DNA of 8,196 nucleotides from Syntrophomonadaceae bacterium (GCA_028683995.1 JAQUGU010000071.1:1-8196); one strand, 5' to 3'. Positions 1 through 6,227 are shown, numbered from the stretch's first letter. The notes: a model not told the origin generated them from the letters alone. A program made the numbers and translations.

Positions 1-130
1 AAATAGCTTCTTTTATGTTTGCTAATGCCTCTTCTCGTGTTTTACCCTGGCTGGCACAACCCGGCAGGGCCGGACAGCTGGCAACTATATAATTATCCTC
101 ATCTTTAAAAAGAACAACCTTATATTTCAC
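1..130 (-). CDS. HicB-like antitoxin, partial (N-terminal 43 codons)
   Basis: The visible product begins MKYKVVLFKDEDNYIVASCP and continues with a PALPGCASQGKT segment and EEALANIKEAI. This is the usual N-terminal pattern of HicB-family antitoxins: a beta strand, Y.V.. CP.LPGC.SQG.T, then an EAL.NI.EAI helix, forming a partly degraded RNase H-like fold. In known HicAB modules HicB neutralises the HicA mRNA interferase and often represses the operon. The start is GTG at 130-128, with a GGGGGG-rich Shine-Dalgarno 7 or so bases upstream. The nearby ATG at 135-133 is in another frame and hits a stop after two codons. The GTG overlaps the stop of the upstream remnant (GTGA), which suggests translational coupling. 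The C-terminal DNA-binding part and any following gene lie outside the window, so HicB versus a solitary UPF0150-like protein cannot be decided. The family call is firm; pairing with a HicA toxin is not shown. Confidence 0.8.
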   Translation of the reverse strand, partial: MKYKVVLFKDEDNYIVASCPALPGCASQGKTREEALANIKEAI

Positions 131-294
131 GGCATATCCCCCCTTTCAATTTTCCACAACGATTCTGCTATTTTTATAATTTCATGGTATGGTCTCTGTT
201 CGGTTTTGTCACGAATTGCGCGGTCAATAACTTGTTTTAATGTGATTGGATTATACGGAGGAAAACTCTCATCAGTAAGACCTAGAAGATAAAT
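127..294 (-). pseudogene. Start-less coding remnant upstream of the HicB-like gene
   Basis: Reading leftwards from a TAG at 297-295, an open frame gives a protein-like sequence containing DESFPPYNPITLKQVIDRAI, then KTEQRPYHEIIKIAESLWKI, and ends ERGDMP at a TGA (129-127). It contains no ATG or GTG, and its only TTG is about ten codons from the end. It is therefore probably the 3' end of a gene whose 5' part was lost near position 295. The 4-nt stop/start overlap with the HicB-like gene suggests that it was the first gene of that operon. HicA toxins usually sit in this place, but I see no HicA double-stranded-RNA-binding signature (such as G..HH), so I do not assign it. An unrelated upstream protein, or an unusual start codon such as ATT at 294, remain possible. 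Confidence 0.5.
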
Positions 295-316
295 CTAAAA
301 GCCCAGAAAAGCGAAA

Positions 317-447
317 GGAAGTCATACTAAAGGTTTGCCGACCAACCACGACTTTCTAACCCCGCAGCTCCTATAAGGAACTACACACTCGCATTTATTG
401 TAAACGCGTAAACCTCCTTTAGTCAAGCTGCGGGCAAAAAAGGAGGT
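317..447 (+). promoter_or_regulatory. Candidate structured 5' leader with sequestered Shine-Dalgarno
   Basis: Three complementary pairs lie between the divergent remnant and the ATG at 456. GGAAGTC (317-323) pairs with GACTTTC (350-356), with one G-U. CCCGCAGCT (361-369) is a perfect complement of AGCTGCGGG (426-434). ACCTCCTTT (412-420) is a perfect complement of AAAGGAGGT (439-447), which is the Shine-Dalgarno of the following gene, 8 nt before the ATG. The segment 426-434 lies in the loop of the last hairpin, so the two 9-bp pairings interleave in pseudoknot order or are mutually exclusive. That arrangement would let folding gate translation, as in riboswitches and attenuators. I do not recognise a named riboswitch class here. 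The pairings are seen directly; regulation is inferred. Confidence 0.45.
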
Positions 448-455
448 ATTGGACA

Positions 456-884
456 ATGAAAATGGTGTATTCCGTGGGTATGAGTGAAGACTTGGTAAGG
501 GATTTAAGTCAGTATATGCTCGATAGAGTTTCCTCGATAAAATCGGAAGAGCTAGAGGAAATAGTGACCACCGAATCCACTTCAGAAAAGAGACGAGAAC
601 TTGATGCAAAGCTCTACTTTCCTGATGGTGAATTAGCCTATAAAGGCAGCTTCATAAAGGACAAAGGAAACGGAGAAGGAACTCTGTACTGGCCGGGGCA
701 AGTAATTCAATATACCGGAGATTTCAGAGAAGATCAACCGGATGGAAAGGGTACAAATAGTAGAAAGCCGCTCCTAAAAACGGTTGATATTGGAAATAGA
801 AAATGCTACATTAAGAACAATTGTATATCAGGTTATGGAAGAAGAAAATACAGTTATTATTGTAAACATGTGGTCACATTATGA
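456..884 (+). CDS. Short MORN-repeat protein, C-terminus probably not original
   Basis: The 142-residue product has a charged, helix-prone N-terminus (about 1-50), then two MORN-type repeats. The first is around 62-80 (YKGSF..DKGNGEGTLYW) and the second around 86-100 (YTGDFREDQPDGKGT). MORN repeats are short beta-hairpin units with a Y.G.F...G.G pattern; in bacteria they mostly act in protein-protein interaction or as surface-like scaffolds. After residue 100 the pattern stops abruptly and the sequence becomes basic and Cys/Tyr-rich (KCYIKNN, GRRKYSYYCK), unlike a MORN continuation. Part of that stretch reads better in another frame (778-891), so the gene may have been truncated and fused to unrelated DNA. 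The start is ATG 456 because AAAGGAGGT lies 8 nt upstream; ATGs at 462 and 480 are less well placed. There is no signal peptide or membrane segment, so it is probably cytoplasmic. A specific function cannot be given. Confidence 0.6.
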   Translation: MKMVYSVGMSEDLVRDLSQYMLDRVSSIKSEELEEIVTTESTSEKRRELDAKLYFPDGELAYKGSFIKDKGNGEGTLYWPGQVIQYTGDFREDQPDGKGTNSRKPLLKTVDIGNRKCYIKNNCISGYGRRKYSYYCKHVVTL

Positions 885-973
885 GTTTTAATCGGCTTTT
901 TAAAAATCCTTGGCCAACTTAATGACACTGAAGGGAAAGATGAATTCAAGTTAGTAGGGAGATTAAGTAGTTT

Positions 974-1038
974 GACAGATTTTAATTTATCGGGCGTCTT
1001 AGCCAAAATTATTTATATAATCTGTCGGAACGATAAAT
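974..1038 (+). promoter_or_regulatory. Interleaved inverted repeats upstream of the lipoprotein gene
   Basis: GACAGATT (974-981) is the exact complement of AATCTGTC (1019-1026), and ATTTATCG (985-992) is the exact complement of CGATAAAT (1031-1038). The order A-B-A'-B' means the two 8-bp pairings interleave, as in a pseudoknot, or compete as alternative hairpins. The block ends about 10 nt before the Shine-Dalgarno AGGAGAG (1048-1054) of the lipoprotein gene. A TATAAT hexamer lies at 1016-1021 but has no good -35 at the right distance. A TTGACA at 972-977 is also without a -10 at normal spacing. An RNA leader or a regulator-binding region are both possible; neither is proven. Confidence 0.35.
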
Positions 1039-1062
1039 CCGTCTTTTAGGAGAGAAACGAAT

Positions 1063-2166
1063 ATGAAAAGAATAGTTAGCATTTTTATTGCGTGTATTTT
1101 GATTATTGTATTAGCGGGATGTGGCGGAAATGGACATGAAGGTGAAGCAAAAACGCCATCAGGCTCGAGTGTTCAAAAAGGTAGAGATTACCAAAAGGTT
1201 ATTAATGATTTTGAGGAAAAAGGTTTCAAGAACATTAAAATAGAAAAGTTGGAAGATTTAATTACAGGTTGGATGACAAAAGATGGTGAGGTTGAATCTG
1301 TCTCGGTTGATGGCAACAAAGGCTATTCTCCAGATATTTGGTATCCTAACAATGTAGAGGTGATAATCACTTATCATACATTCCCAGCAAAACCTGATTC
1401 AACGAAGCAGGAAGATATCCAGAAAGACAACCATGATGAATCCGCAAACGCTGCGCTTGAGGTTACTTTTCCTGTTGAAAATGCAAAACGTTCTGCAGTT
1501 GTCGCAATAACTAATAGTTTTGCAACCGATGTAATGACAAAAGACGGAAACACTTATGATGTTTCAAAGTTTCATAGTTATGCAGATACTTCCGGCAATG
1601 TTAAAGACTATTTTATGAAGGTAAAATCATGGGGTACTTGGAGTGCGAAGAATGAGCAAACATGGCATGTTGATTCGCTCAAACTCGAGAATGTTCTCGG
1701 TACTGTCACCAATGCCGCTCTCGATGTTAATTTTGATGGCACCAACTATGTGATTTCAAACATCACAGGCACATTTGGAAATTCTGGCGCATCTGACGGA
1801 ATGTCTATGAATTTAAGTGATATAGAGTCTGGAAGAAATAATCCTTATCTTACAGTTCCCGCAAAATTAATAAAGAACGATCGCATTAAGGCAGAGGTCA
1901 ACGCACTCGATCACTCTGGCGATCTTGACAAATATGTAGCCAGAACTGCTTTCGAAAAGCATGGCAAATCCGTATATCCCTACGGATTTGAGTGCCACTG
2001 GATTCTTGATTTAAGAAGCGAAAGCCAAGCAGCTGATGGTTCCTGGTGGTTCAAGGTTGGTGTGACAATAACCAACCAGTATGGTACCAAAAGAGACACA
2101 GTTGCGGAAGGTATTCTTAGTGGAAATACTGGCAATCCAATTGTTAAGGAATTTTATGTACGTTAA
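1063..2166 (+). CDS. Lipoprotein with PASTA-like N-terminal domain, function unknown
   Basis: The 367-residue product starts with a type II signal peptide: KR at residues 2-3, a hydrophobic core, and lipobox LAGC with Cys20 as the lipidation site. It should therefore be anchored on the outer face of the membrane. A Gly/Ser/Lys-rich linker (about 21-40) leads into a domain at about 41-108: DYQKVINDFEEKGFKNI, then LITGWMTKDGEVESVSVDG, ending VEVIITYHTF. This resembles the PASTA-like segments seen in many clostridial secreted proteins. The remaining roughly 240 residues (PVENAKRSAVVAITNSFATD, WILDLRSE and WWFKVGVTITN segments) look like beta-rich extracellular domains that I cannot name. The start is supported by AGGAGAG 8 nt upstream. 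The stop is followed within 3 nt by the next gene in the same frame, so the two are probably co-transcribed. No catalytic motif is visible. Confidence 0.8.
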   Translation: MKRIVSIFIACILIIVLAGCGGNGHEGEAKTPSGSSVQKGRDYQKVINDFEEKGFKNIKIEKLEDLITGWMTKDGEVESVSVDGNKGYSPDIWYPNNVEVIITYHTFPAKPDSTKQEDIQKDNHDESANAALEVTFPVENAKRSAVVAITNSFATDVMTKDGNTYDVSKFHSYADTSGNVKDYFMKVKSWGTWSAKNEQTWHVDSLKLENVLGTVTNAALDVNFDGTNYVISNITGTFGNSGASDGMSMNLSDIESGRNNPYLTVPAKLIKNDRIKAEVNALDHSGDLDKYVARTAFEKHGKSVYPYGFECHWILDLRSESQAADGSWWFKVGVTITNQYGTKRDTVAEGILSGNTGNPIVKEFYVR

Positions 2167-2169
2167 GGG

Positions 2170-2694
2170 GTGACAGCTAAATCTATAAATGATCTTAATG
2201 GAAAGGCCGGAAGGGTGTTACCGCTCGATGAAATTCAGGAACTGGCCGGAAAAGGAAAGTTACTTTCAGATGATAAACTTCGCTTAGAACGTACAGGAGA
2301 AGTATTAAACGAGTATGATATTATTCAGGGTCAATTAAAAAGATTAGAAGCGCCTATGGAAAAAGCCAGGCGTTTAGTTAGTCAAAATGCTCAGGGCGAA
2401 TATAGGGAGCTGCTTGGGAGAGCAAGTGATATTCAAGGCACTTTAAGAGTAAATATGGTATCTGATAGGACTGATTTTAATCGTCAGGTACAAAGCAATA
2501 ATGAGGCTATGAATCAGTTTTCAATGTTTACGGGGCAAGGTTTCCTAAAGGTCTTAGATGTAGTTAATAAAGCAGCCCAGGCCGCCGGTAGGGTTCAATA
2601 TGCTAATCGTGTAAGAGAAAGAGAGTTAGAGGAAAACAGAGAGCATAAGAAGCATAAGCATCATGGCAACCGAGGATATGAATACGAAAGGTAG
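2170..2694 (+). CDS. Hypothetical coiled-coil-like protein with His/Lys-rich tail
   Basis: This 174-residue protein is not recognised. It is strongly charged and helical, with heptad-like stretches around LLSDDKLRLERTGEVLNEYD and RRLVSQNAQGEYRELLGRAS, a Gln/Asn-rich middle, and a tail rich in Glu, Lys and His (HKKHKHHGN). There is no signal peptide or membrane segment, so a cytoplasmic place is likely. It lies 3 nt behind the lipoprotein stop and in the same frame. The GTG at 2170 has no properly spaced Shine-Dalgarno and would depend on coupling to the gene before. An in-frame GTG at 2215 with GGAAAGG (2200-2206) 8 nt upstream would give 159 residues and is a serious alternative. The residues between the two starts (DLNGKAG) look protein-like, so the longer form is listed. 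The His-rich end could bind metal, but that is only a guess. Confidence 0.6.
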   Translation: MTAKSINDLNGKAGRVLPLDEIQELAGKGKLLSDDKLRLERTGEVLNEYDIIQGQLKRLEAPMEKARRLVSQNAQGEYRELLGRASDIQGTLRVNMVSDRTDFNRQVQSNNEAMNQFSMFTGQGFLKVLDVVNKAAQAAGRVQYANRVRERELEENREHKKHKHHGNRGYEYER

Positions 2695-2915
2695 TGGTTG
2701 GTGTCATTATTAGCCTCCGATGAATCAGTAAAGGAGCACCTTGGTTTTTCTAATAACCCGCCTCCATTTCTCCAACAGACCTGTATTTTACAAGCAAAAT
2801 ATCATCCAGGCTTAATCTTAACAATTTCTTCATACTTTATTGAAACTCTCACAATAATTGCTCGGTATTATATGGTCAGAGTTTACAAATAATTTATTTG
2901 ATTGGAGGAAGGATT

Positions 2916-3455
2916 ATGAAAAAGAGGTTGTCCAAAGTTGCAATTCTAGCTTTATCCCTGTTTTTATTAGCAGGGGTGGTTGCCAGTGTATCAGCAGCCA
3001 ATGGTACTGCTGGGCAGGCAGGTTTGCGTCAAGGAAATATGGCGGGTCAGCAAAAGGCCCAGACAGCTCTCAAGGCGGTTTCTGACTTAACCGGGTTGAG
3101 TGTTGCAGATATCCGCAGTCAACGGACTGAAGGAAACTCTTTAGCAGCTATTGCTGAATCCAAGGGAGTAAGTGAACAGGCAGTAATCGATAAAGTTATC
3201 GCTGAGCGTACAGCAGTCCTGGGTAATTTGAAAGCTGATAAGAAAATTAGTGAAGAACAATATCAATCCTGTTTGCATAACATGACTGACAAAATTAAAG
3301 CAAATGTAGAAAGAACTGCGGTTGGCCCAAGGAATGGCAATCAGCGCGGCCAGAACAGGGGATCTATGCACGGATTTGGTCAAGGACAAGGAAGGGGATC
3401 AGGTTGTGGACAAAATCAGGCCAACTGTCCATATGCTGCCCCCGCAAATCAATAA
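2916..3455 (+). CDS. Secreted DUF2680-like protein
   Basis: This 179-residue protein begins with a Sec signal peptide (KKR, hydrophobic core, VSA/AN cleavage near residues 27-28). The mature part has a helical region at about 50-103 (LKAVSDLTGLSVADIRSQR, then SLAAIAESKGVSEQAVIDKV) and a second at about 104-134 (KADKKISEEQYQSCLHNMTDKI), the pattern seen in DUF2680/YckD-like secreted proteins. The tail (135-179) is rich in Gly, Gln, Asn and Arg and holds two cysteines (164 and 171) in a C.QNQANCPY context; a third is Cys119. The start is ATG 2916 because GGAGGAAGG lies 4-8 nt before it; a TTG at 2898 lies upstream of that Shine-Dalgarno. It stands just ahead of a two-component operon on the same strand, separated by a terminator-like hairpin, so it may be a target or partner of that system. 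The biochemical role of the family is unknown to me. Confidence 0.75.
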   Translation: MKKRLSKVAILALSLFLLAGVVASVSAANGTAGQAGLRQGNMAGQQKAQTALKAVSDLTGLSVADIRSQRTEGNSLAAIAESKGVSEQAVIDKVIAERTAVLGNLKADKKISEEQYQSCLHNMTDKIKANVERTAVGPRNGNQRGQNRGSMHGFGQGQGRGSGCGQNQANCPYAAPANQ

Positions 3456-3476
3456 GCAACAACATATATTACCTAT

Positions 3477-3506
3477 AGGGTACTCTGGATGGGGTACCCT
3501 TTACTT
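3477..3506 (+). terminator. Terminator-like hairpin after the secreted protein gene
   Basis: AGGGTAC (3477-3483) is an exact complement of GTACCCT (3494-3500), with a 10-nt loop. It is followed by TTACTT, which is only a poor T-tract, so termination may be partial and allow some read-through into the two-component operon. It lies about 20 nt after the stop at 3455. Confidence 0.5.
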
Positions 3507-3573
3507 ATATAATCTTAAACTTGATGTTATACTACAGCATAGATAGCAAGCTGATAAAAGGGGAATATATCAT

Positions 3574-4257
3574 ATGGATTCACTTATTCTGCTGGTAGAG
3601 GATGAAAAAAAGATTCGCGATATGCTGTCCAAGCATCTTGGTCAGGAGGGTTTTGGAGTAGCCCTGGCGACTGACGGCCTGGAAGCTCTGCAGATGTGGC
3701 AGGATATAAAACCGGATTTAATTGTTCTGGATCTTATGCTGCCTGGCTTGTCGGGCTGGGAAGTATTGAAAAGGATCAGGCAGAAAAATAATACCCCGAT
3801 CATAGTTTTGACTGCCCGGGCAGATGAAGTTGACAAATTATTGGGCCTGGAGCTGGGAGCCGATGATTATATTACCAAACCATTCTCACCCCGGGAACTG
3901 GCTCTTCGGATTAAAGCGGTGCTGCGGCGCATTCGTCCCAATGAACAGATTACTAATGTTAGCTTTTCCAATCTTGCTATTAATCCGGAGAGGTTGGAGG
4001 CATTAATAGGAGATACTCCATTAGCATTAACCCCAACAGAGTTTAAGATCCTTTTGCTGTTGGCTGAGAATCCCGGGCAGGTTTTTTCCCGCCTGCATAT
4101 TTTGGAGCGCGTATTTGGCGATATCTACGAGGGTTATGAAAGAACTATCGATACTCATATCAGTAATTTGCGCCATAAAATCGAAGCGACCGGGAAAAGC
4201 GAAGTTAGCATAAAAACAGTTTATGGCATTGGTTATAAATTAGTTGCAGAGGAATAA
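3574..4257 (+). CDS. OmpR/PhoB-family response regulator
   Basis: This 227-residue protein has the usual two-domain plan. The receiver domain (about 1-118) has the acidic pocket E9-D10, the phospho-acceptor Asp53 in IVLDLMLPGLSGWEVL, Thr80 in IIVLTARAD, and Lys102 in GADDYITKPFSP. The C-terminal winged-helix DNA-binding domain (about 130-225) has LTPTEFKILLLLAENPGQVF, then RTIDTHISNLRHKIE and VYGIGYKL. It would be phosphorylated by the histidine kinase encoded 4 nt downstream and then bind promoter DNA. All catalytic residues are present and the length is normal. The ATG at 3574 is preceded by AAGGGG about 11 nt upstream. Members of this group (BaeR/CpxR/PhoP-like) control envelope, metal or nutrient responses; the target genes cannot be read from sequence alone. 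The secreted protein gene just upstream is a reasonable candidate. Confidence 0.95.
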   Translation: MDSLILLVEDEKKIRDMLSKHLGQEGFGVALATDGLEALQMWQDIKPDLIVLDLMLPGLSGWEVLKRIRQKNNTPIIVLTARADEVDKLLGLELGADDYITKPFSPRELALRIKAVLRRIRPNEQITNVSFSNLAINPERLEALIGDTPLALTPTEFKILLLLAENPGQVFSRLHILERVFGDIYEGYERTIDTHISNLRHKIEATGKSEVSIKTVYGIGYKLVAEE

Positions 4258-4261
4258 CAAA

Positions 4262-5659
4262 ATGACTAAATCAGGTTTGGCCAATAAAATTACTACCAGC
4301 TTTATCATCATCTCCGTGCTGGCGGTTATAGCTACCAGCCTGATTATGCTGCTAATGACCAGGCAGCAGTTTTCCACATATATCGATAACTATAACCAGG
4401 TCATGCTCGATCAATGGGCTCCAATTATAAGCGATTACTATTCACAGTATGGCAGCAACGGCTTACAAGAGTATCTGCAGGCTAATACCATAGGGAATGG
4501 TAAAGCTATGGGGCAACGCCGCCACGGGTCAATGCCTATGGGAATAGGAATAAGGCAAGGACAACGGCTGATAGTTGCCGATGTCAACAATATAGTGGTA
4601 GCAGACACCCAGGGCTTACTCACCGGACAGCCGGCCAAACTGGATTCAATACATCTTAGCTCAAGGGAAGTCCTGGTTGACAATCAACCTCGGGCCACTT
4701 TATATATAATCAGCCCGCTGGGTTCGGGTTTGTCTTCACTGGAGAATCAATTTGTCGCCAGCCTTACCATAAATACAGCAATACTGGCAATTCTTATAGG
4801 CCTTATTGCCCTGATATTGGGTTTAACGCTGGGTAAGCGTATCAGCTCCCCTCTGGCCGCTTTATCAACTGCTATTCACAAGCTGGCCAAGGGACAGCTG
4901 GATGAAAGGCTAACTTTACAAGGTGATCGTGAATTTATGGAACTGGGGCGGGATTTCAATCTAATGGCGCAGAAATTGGATGATGTAGAAAAGAACCGGC
5001 GCAGATTAACTGCCGATATATCGCATGAATTACGAACCCCCCTGACATTTCTGCGGGGACAGCTGGAAGGAATGCAAAGCGGTTCTATCCCGCTGGATAT
5101 CGAAAATATTGCTCTACTACAGGATGAAGTTATACGGCTTGCGCATCTGGTAAAAGAACTCGATAACCTGTCCCTGGTGGAAAACCGGGCCGTATCCTTG
5201 AATCTTAGCCGCTTTTCGCTAACCGAGCTTTTGGAACATTTAACCCCGGTTAATCTTGCCATGCAGGATAAGGGTATTTCCTATAGTATAGATATTGATA
5301 ACGCTATCAAGGAAATCTATGCTGACCATGACCGGCTCTTGCAGATACTCTTGAACTTATTGTCCAATGCCATGCAGCATGTAGAGCAAGGAGGACAGGT
5401 TACCCTGTCTATTCAGCAGCATAGAAATTACCTGCAATTTGCGGTAGCTGACAATGGCCCGGGTATTCCTCCTGAAAACCTGCCCCATATATTTGAACGT
5501 TTTTATCGAGTCGATGACAGCAGAAATCGCCGTGAAGGTGGAATGGGACTAGGCCTGGCCATAGCCAGGGGCTATGTTGAAGCCCAGCACGGCAAAATCT
5601 GGATAGAAAGCAATCCAGGTTGTGGGACTATTTTTTACTTTACCCTGCCCCAGGAGTAA
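4262..5659 (+). CDS. Membrane sensor histidine kinase (BaeS-like architecture)
   Basis: This 465-residue kinase has a first membrane helix (about 11-33), an extracytoplasmic sensor region (about 34-167), a second helix (about 168-190) and a HAMP linker (about 190-243). The HisKA domain has His255 in ADISHELRTPLTFLRGQ. The HATPase domain has the N box LLQILLNLLSNAMQHV (Asn365/369), G1 DNGPGIP (397-403), the F box IFERFYRVDDS, and G2 GGMGLGLAIARG. It autophosphorylates on His255 and passes phosphate to the regulator encoded 4 nt upstream. ATG 4262 is chosen because AGAGG lies 8 nt before it; an in-frame TTG at 4244 overlaps the regulator gene and has no better site. The sensor contains a Met/His/Gly-rich stretch (AMGQRRHGSMPMGIGI, residues 82-97), which might bind a metal, though this is only inference. 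All kinase motifs are intact. Confidence 0.95.
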   Translation: MTKSGLANKITTSFIIISVLAVIATSLIMLLMTRQQFSTYIDNYNQVMLDQWAPIISDYYSQYGSNGLQEYLQANTIGNGKAMGQRRHGSMPMGIGIRQGQRLIVADVNNIVVADTQGLLTGQPAKLDSIHLSSREVLVDNQPRATLYIISPLGSGLSSLENQFVASLTINTAILAILIGLIALILGLTLGKRISSPLAALSTAIHKLAKGQLDERLTLQGDREFMELGRDFNLMAQKLDDVEKNRRRLTADISHELRTPLTFLRGQLEGMQSGSIPLDIENIALLQDEVIRLAHLVKELDNLSLVENRAVSLNLSRFSLTELLEHLTPVNLAMQDKGISYSIDIDNAIKEIYADHDRLLQILLNLLSNAMQHVEQGGQVTLSIQQHRNYLQFAVADNGPGIPPENLPHIFERFYRVDDSRNRREGGMGLGLAIARGYVEAQHGKIWIESNPGCGTIFYFTLPQE

Positions 5660-5716
5660 TCTTGACCGATTCATTTCTAAACTGTCGCTACCCATCTTTT
5701 CAAATGCTTTTACTAC

Positions 5717-5733
5717 TTATTTCCCGGAAATAA
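5717..5733. repeat. 17-bp palindrome in the gap after the kinase gene
   Basis: TTATTTCC and GGAAATAA flank a single central C. This is a perfect inverted repeat 57 nt after the kinase stop and about 110 nt before the broken gene. It has no T-tract, so it looks more like a protein-binding site than a terminator. No other strong signal is seen in 5660-5825. Confidence 0.4.
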
Positions 5734-5842
5734 AGACATAACCCTGCATTTTTTCTGAGCTATTTCCTTTATTTAACGTTTAAGTGTGAGATTGTACCGT
5801 CGGCATGGTATTAATAACAAGTTGATTGGAGGAGAATGAATA

Positions 5843-6210
5843 ATGAAGCGAATTATCTCATTGGTACCGACACCGGCCTTACATTGACCGTAAGTGACGG
5901 GACAGAGCCGGAAGAAGATGTATGTGAAATCAATGGGACTGGGTACCCCACGCTGGATGCCGCGTTGACGGTGGTTCAAAGCGGGGAAACCATCAAGCTG
6001 CTGCAAAACATTGTCTACACCAAGAATAGCGAAAACTCCGTTATCCGAATTGATGGCAAAAATATCACCTTCGATTTGAACGGCCACACCCTCAACATCA
6101 ATAACTCTATGTACACAGGTGTTACTCAGGCAAATCAGGTAGGGATTTCAGGAGGAGAGCAGAAGGATAACTCTGGTGCCTGGCACCTCTTGTGCAATAT
6201 TCAGGCATAA
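5843..6210 (+). pseudogene. Broken secreted/surface protein gene (signal lost, C-terminus cut)
   Basis: A strong Shine-Dalgarno GGAGGAG (5828-5834) is ideally spaced for ATG 5843, which starts MKRIISLV like a signal peptide but stops after 14 codons. The ATG at 5836 is in the long open frame but is too close to the Shine-Dalgarno (3 nt from GGAGG). The long frame to the TAA at 6210 encodes TLTVSDGTEPEEDVCEINGT, then YPTLDAALTVVQSGETIKLL, and KNITFDLNGHTLNI. This is the beta-rich module common in clostridial surface proteins with pectin-lyase-like or Ig-like repeats (GT.Y.TLDAAL..V..G.TI.LL..I). Start and body are thus in different frames, and the expected hydrophobic core of the signal peptide is missing, so a deletion joined them. 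Only one module remains; the frame ends inside a terminator-like hairpin after an unrelated-looking tail (SGAWHLLCNIQA). If translated from 5836 it would be a 124-residue cytoplasmic fragment. Confidence 0.6.
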
Positions 6211-6227
6211 TTATGCTTGAATTTTTA
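6199..6227 (+). terminator. Intrinsic terminator-like hairpin, overlaps next promoter
   Basis: ATTCAGGCATAA (6199-6210) faces TTATGCTTGAAT (6211-6222), complementary except for one G-U, and is followed by a run of T (6222-6226). The stop codon of the broken gene is inside the left arm. Confidence 0.6.

Noticed and set aside
301..455. Possible match to known riboswitches or to transposon-end RNA
   Set aside because: I could not match the conserved cores of the c-di-GMP, preQ1, THF, ZTP, fluoride or twister classes, and no transposase gene is nearby, so it is left as an unnamed leader.
322..609. Minus-strand open frame of 95 codons across the leader and MORN gene
   Set aside because: It lies antisense to the better supported leader and MORN gene, has low-complexity composition and matches no family I know.
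885..1049. In-frame stretch of 54 codons after the MORN stop (contains LGQLNDTEGKDEF and LAKIIYIICRN)
   Set aside because: It looks protein-like but has no start codon, and it overlaps the interleaved repeats. A gene remnant is possible but I could not match it to a family.
2698..2892. Open frame of 64 codons after the coiled-coil gene
   Set aside because: It would start at TTG without a Shine-Dalgarno, shows no family pattern, and is probably untranslated spacer.
2898..2915. Upstream TTG start for the secreted protein
   Set aside because: It lies before the Shine-Dalgarno that serves ATG 2916, and the signal peptide starts naturally with MKKRLSK.
2858..3085. Open frame overlapping the 5' end of the secreted protein gene
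   Set aside because: It is out of frame with a gene that has a clear signal peptide and Shine-Dalgarno.
3141..3389. Minus-strand frame inside the secreted protein gene
   Set aside because: It is an antisense shadow with no Shine-Dalgarno or domain.
4876..5262. Minus-strand frame of 128 codons inside the kinase gene
   Set aside because: It is Ser/Arg/Cys-rich and antisense to the conserved HisKA coding region, so it is a shadow.
5773..6087. Minus-strand frame opposite the broken surface protein gene
   Set aside because: The plus strand shows a recognisable module in the same DNA, whereas the minus frame has no family pattern.
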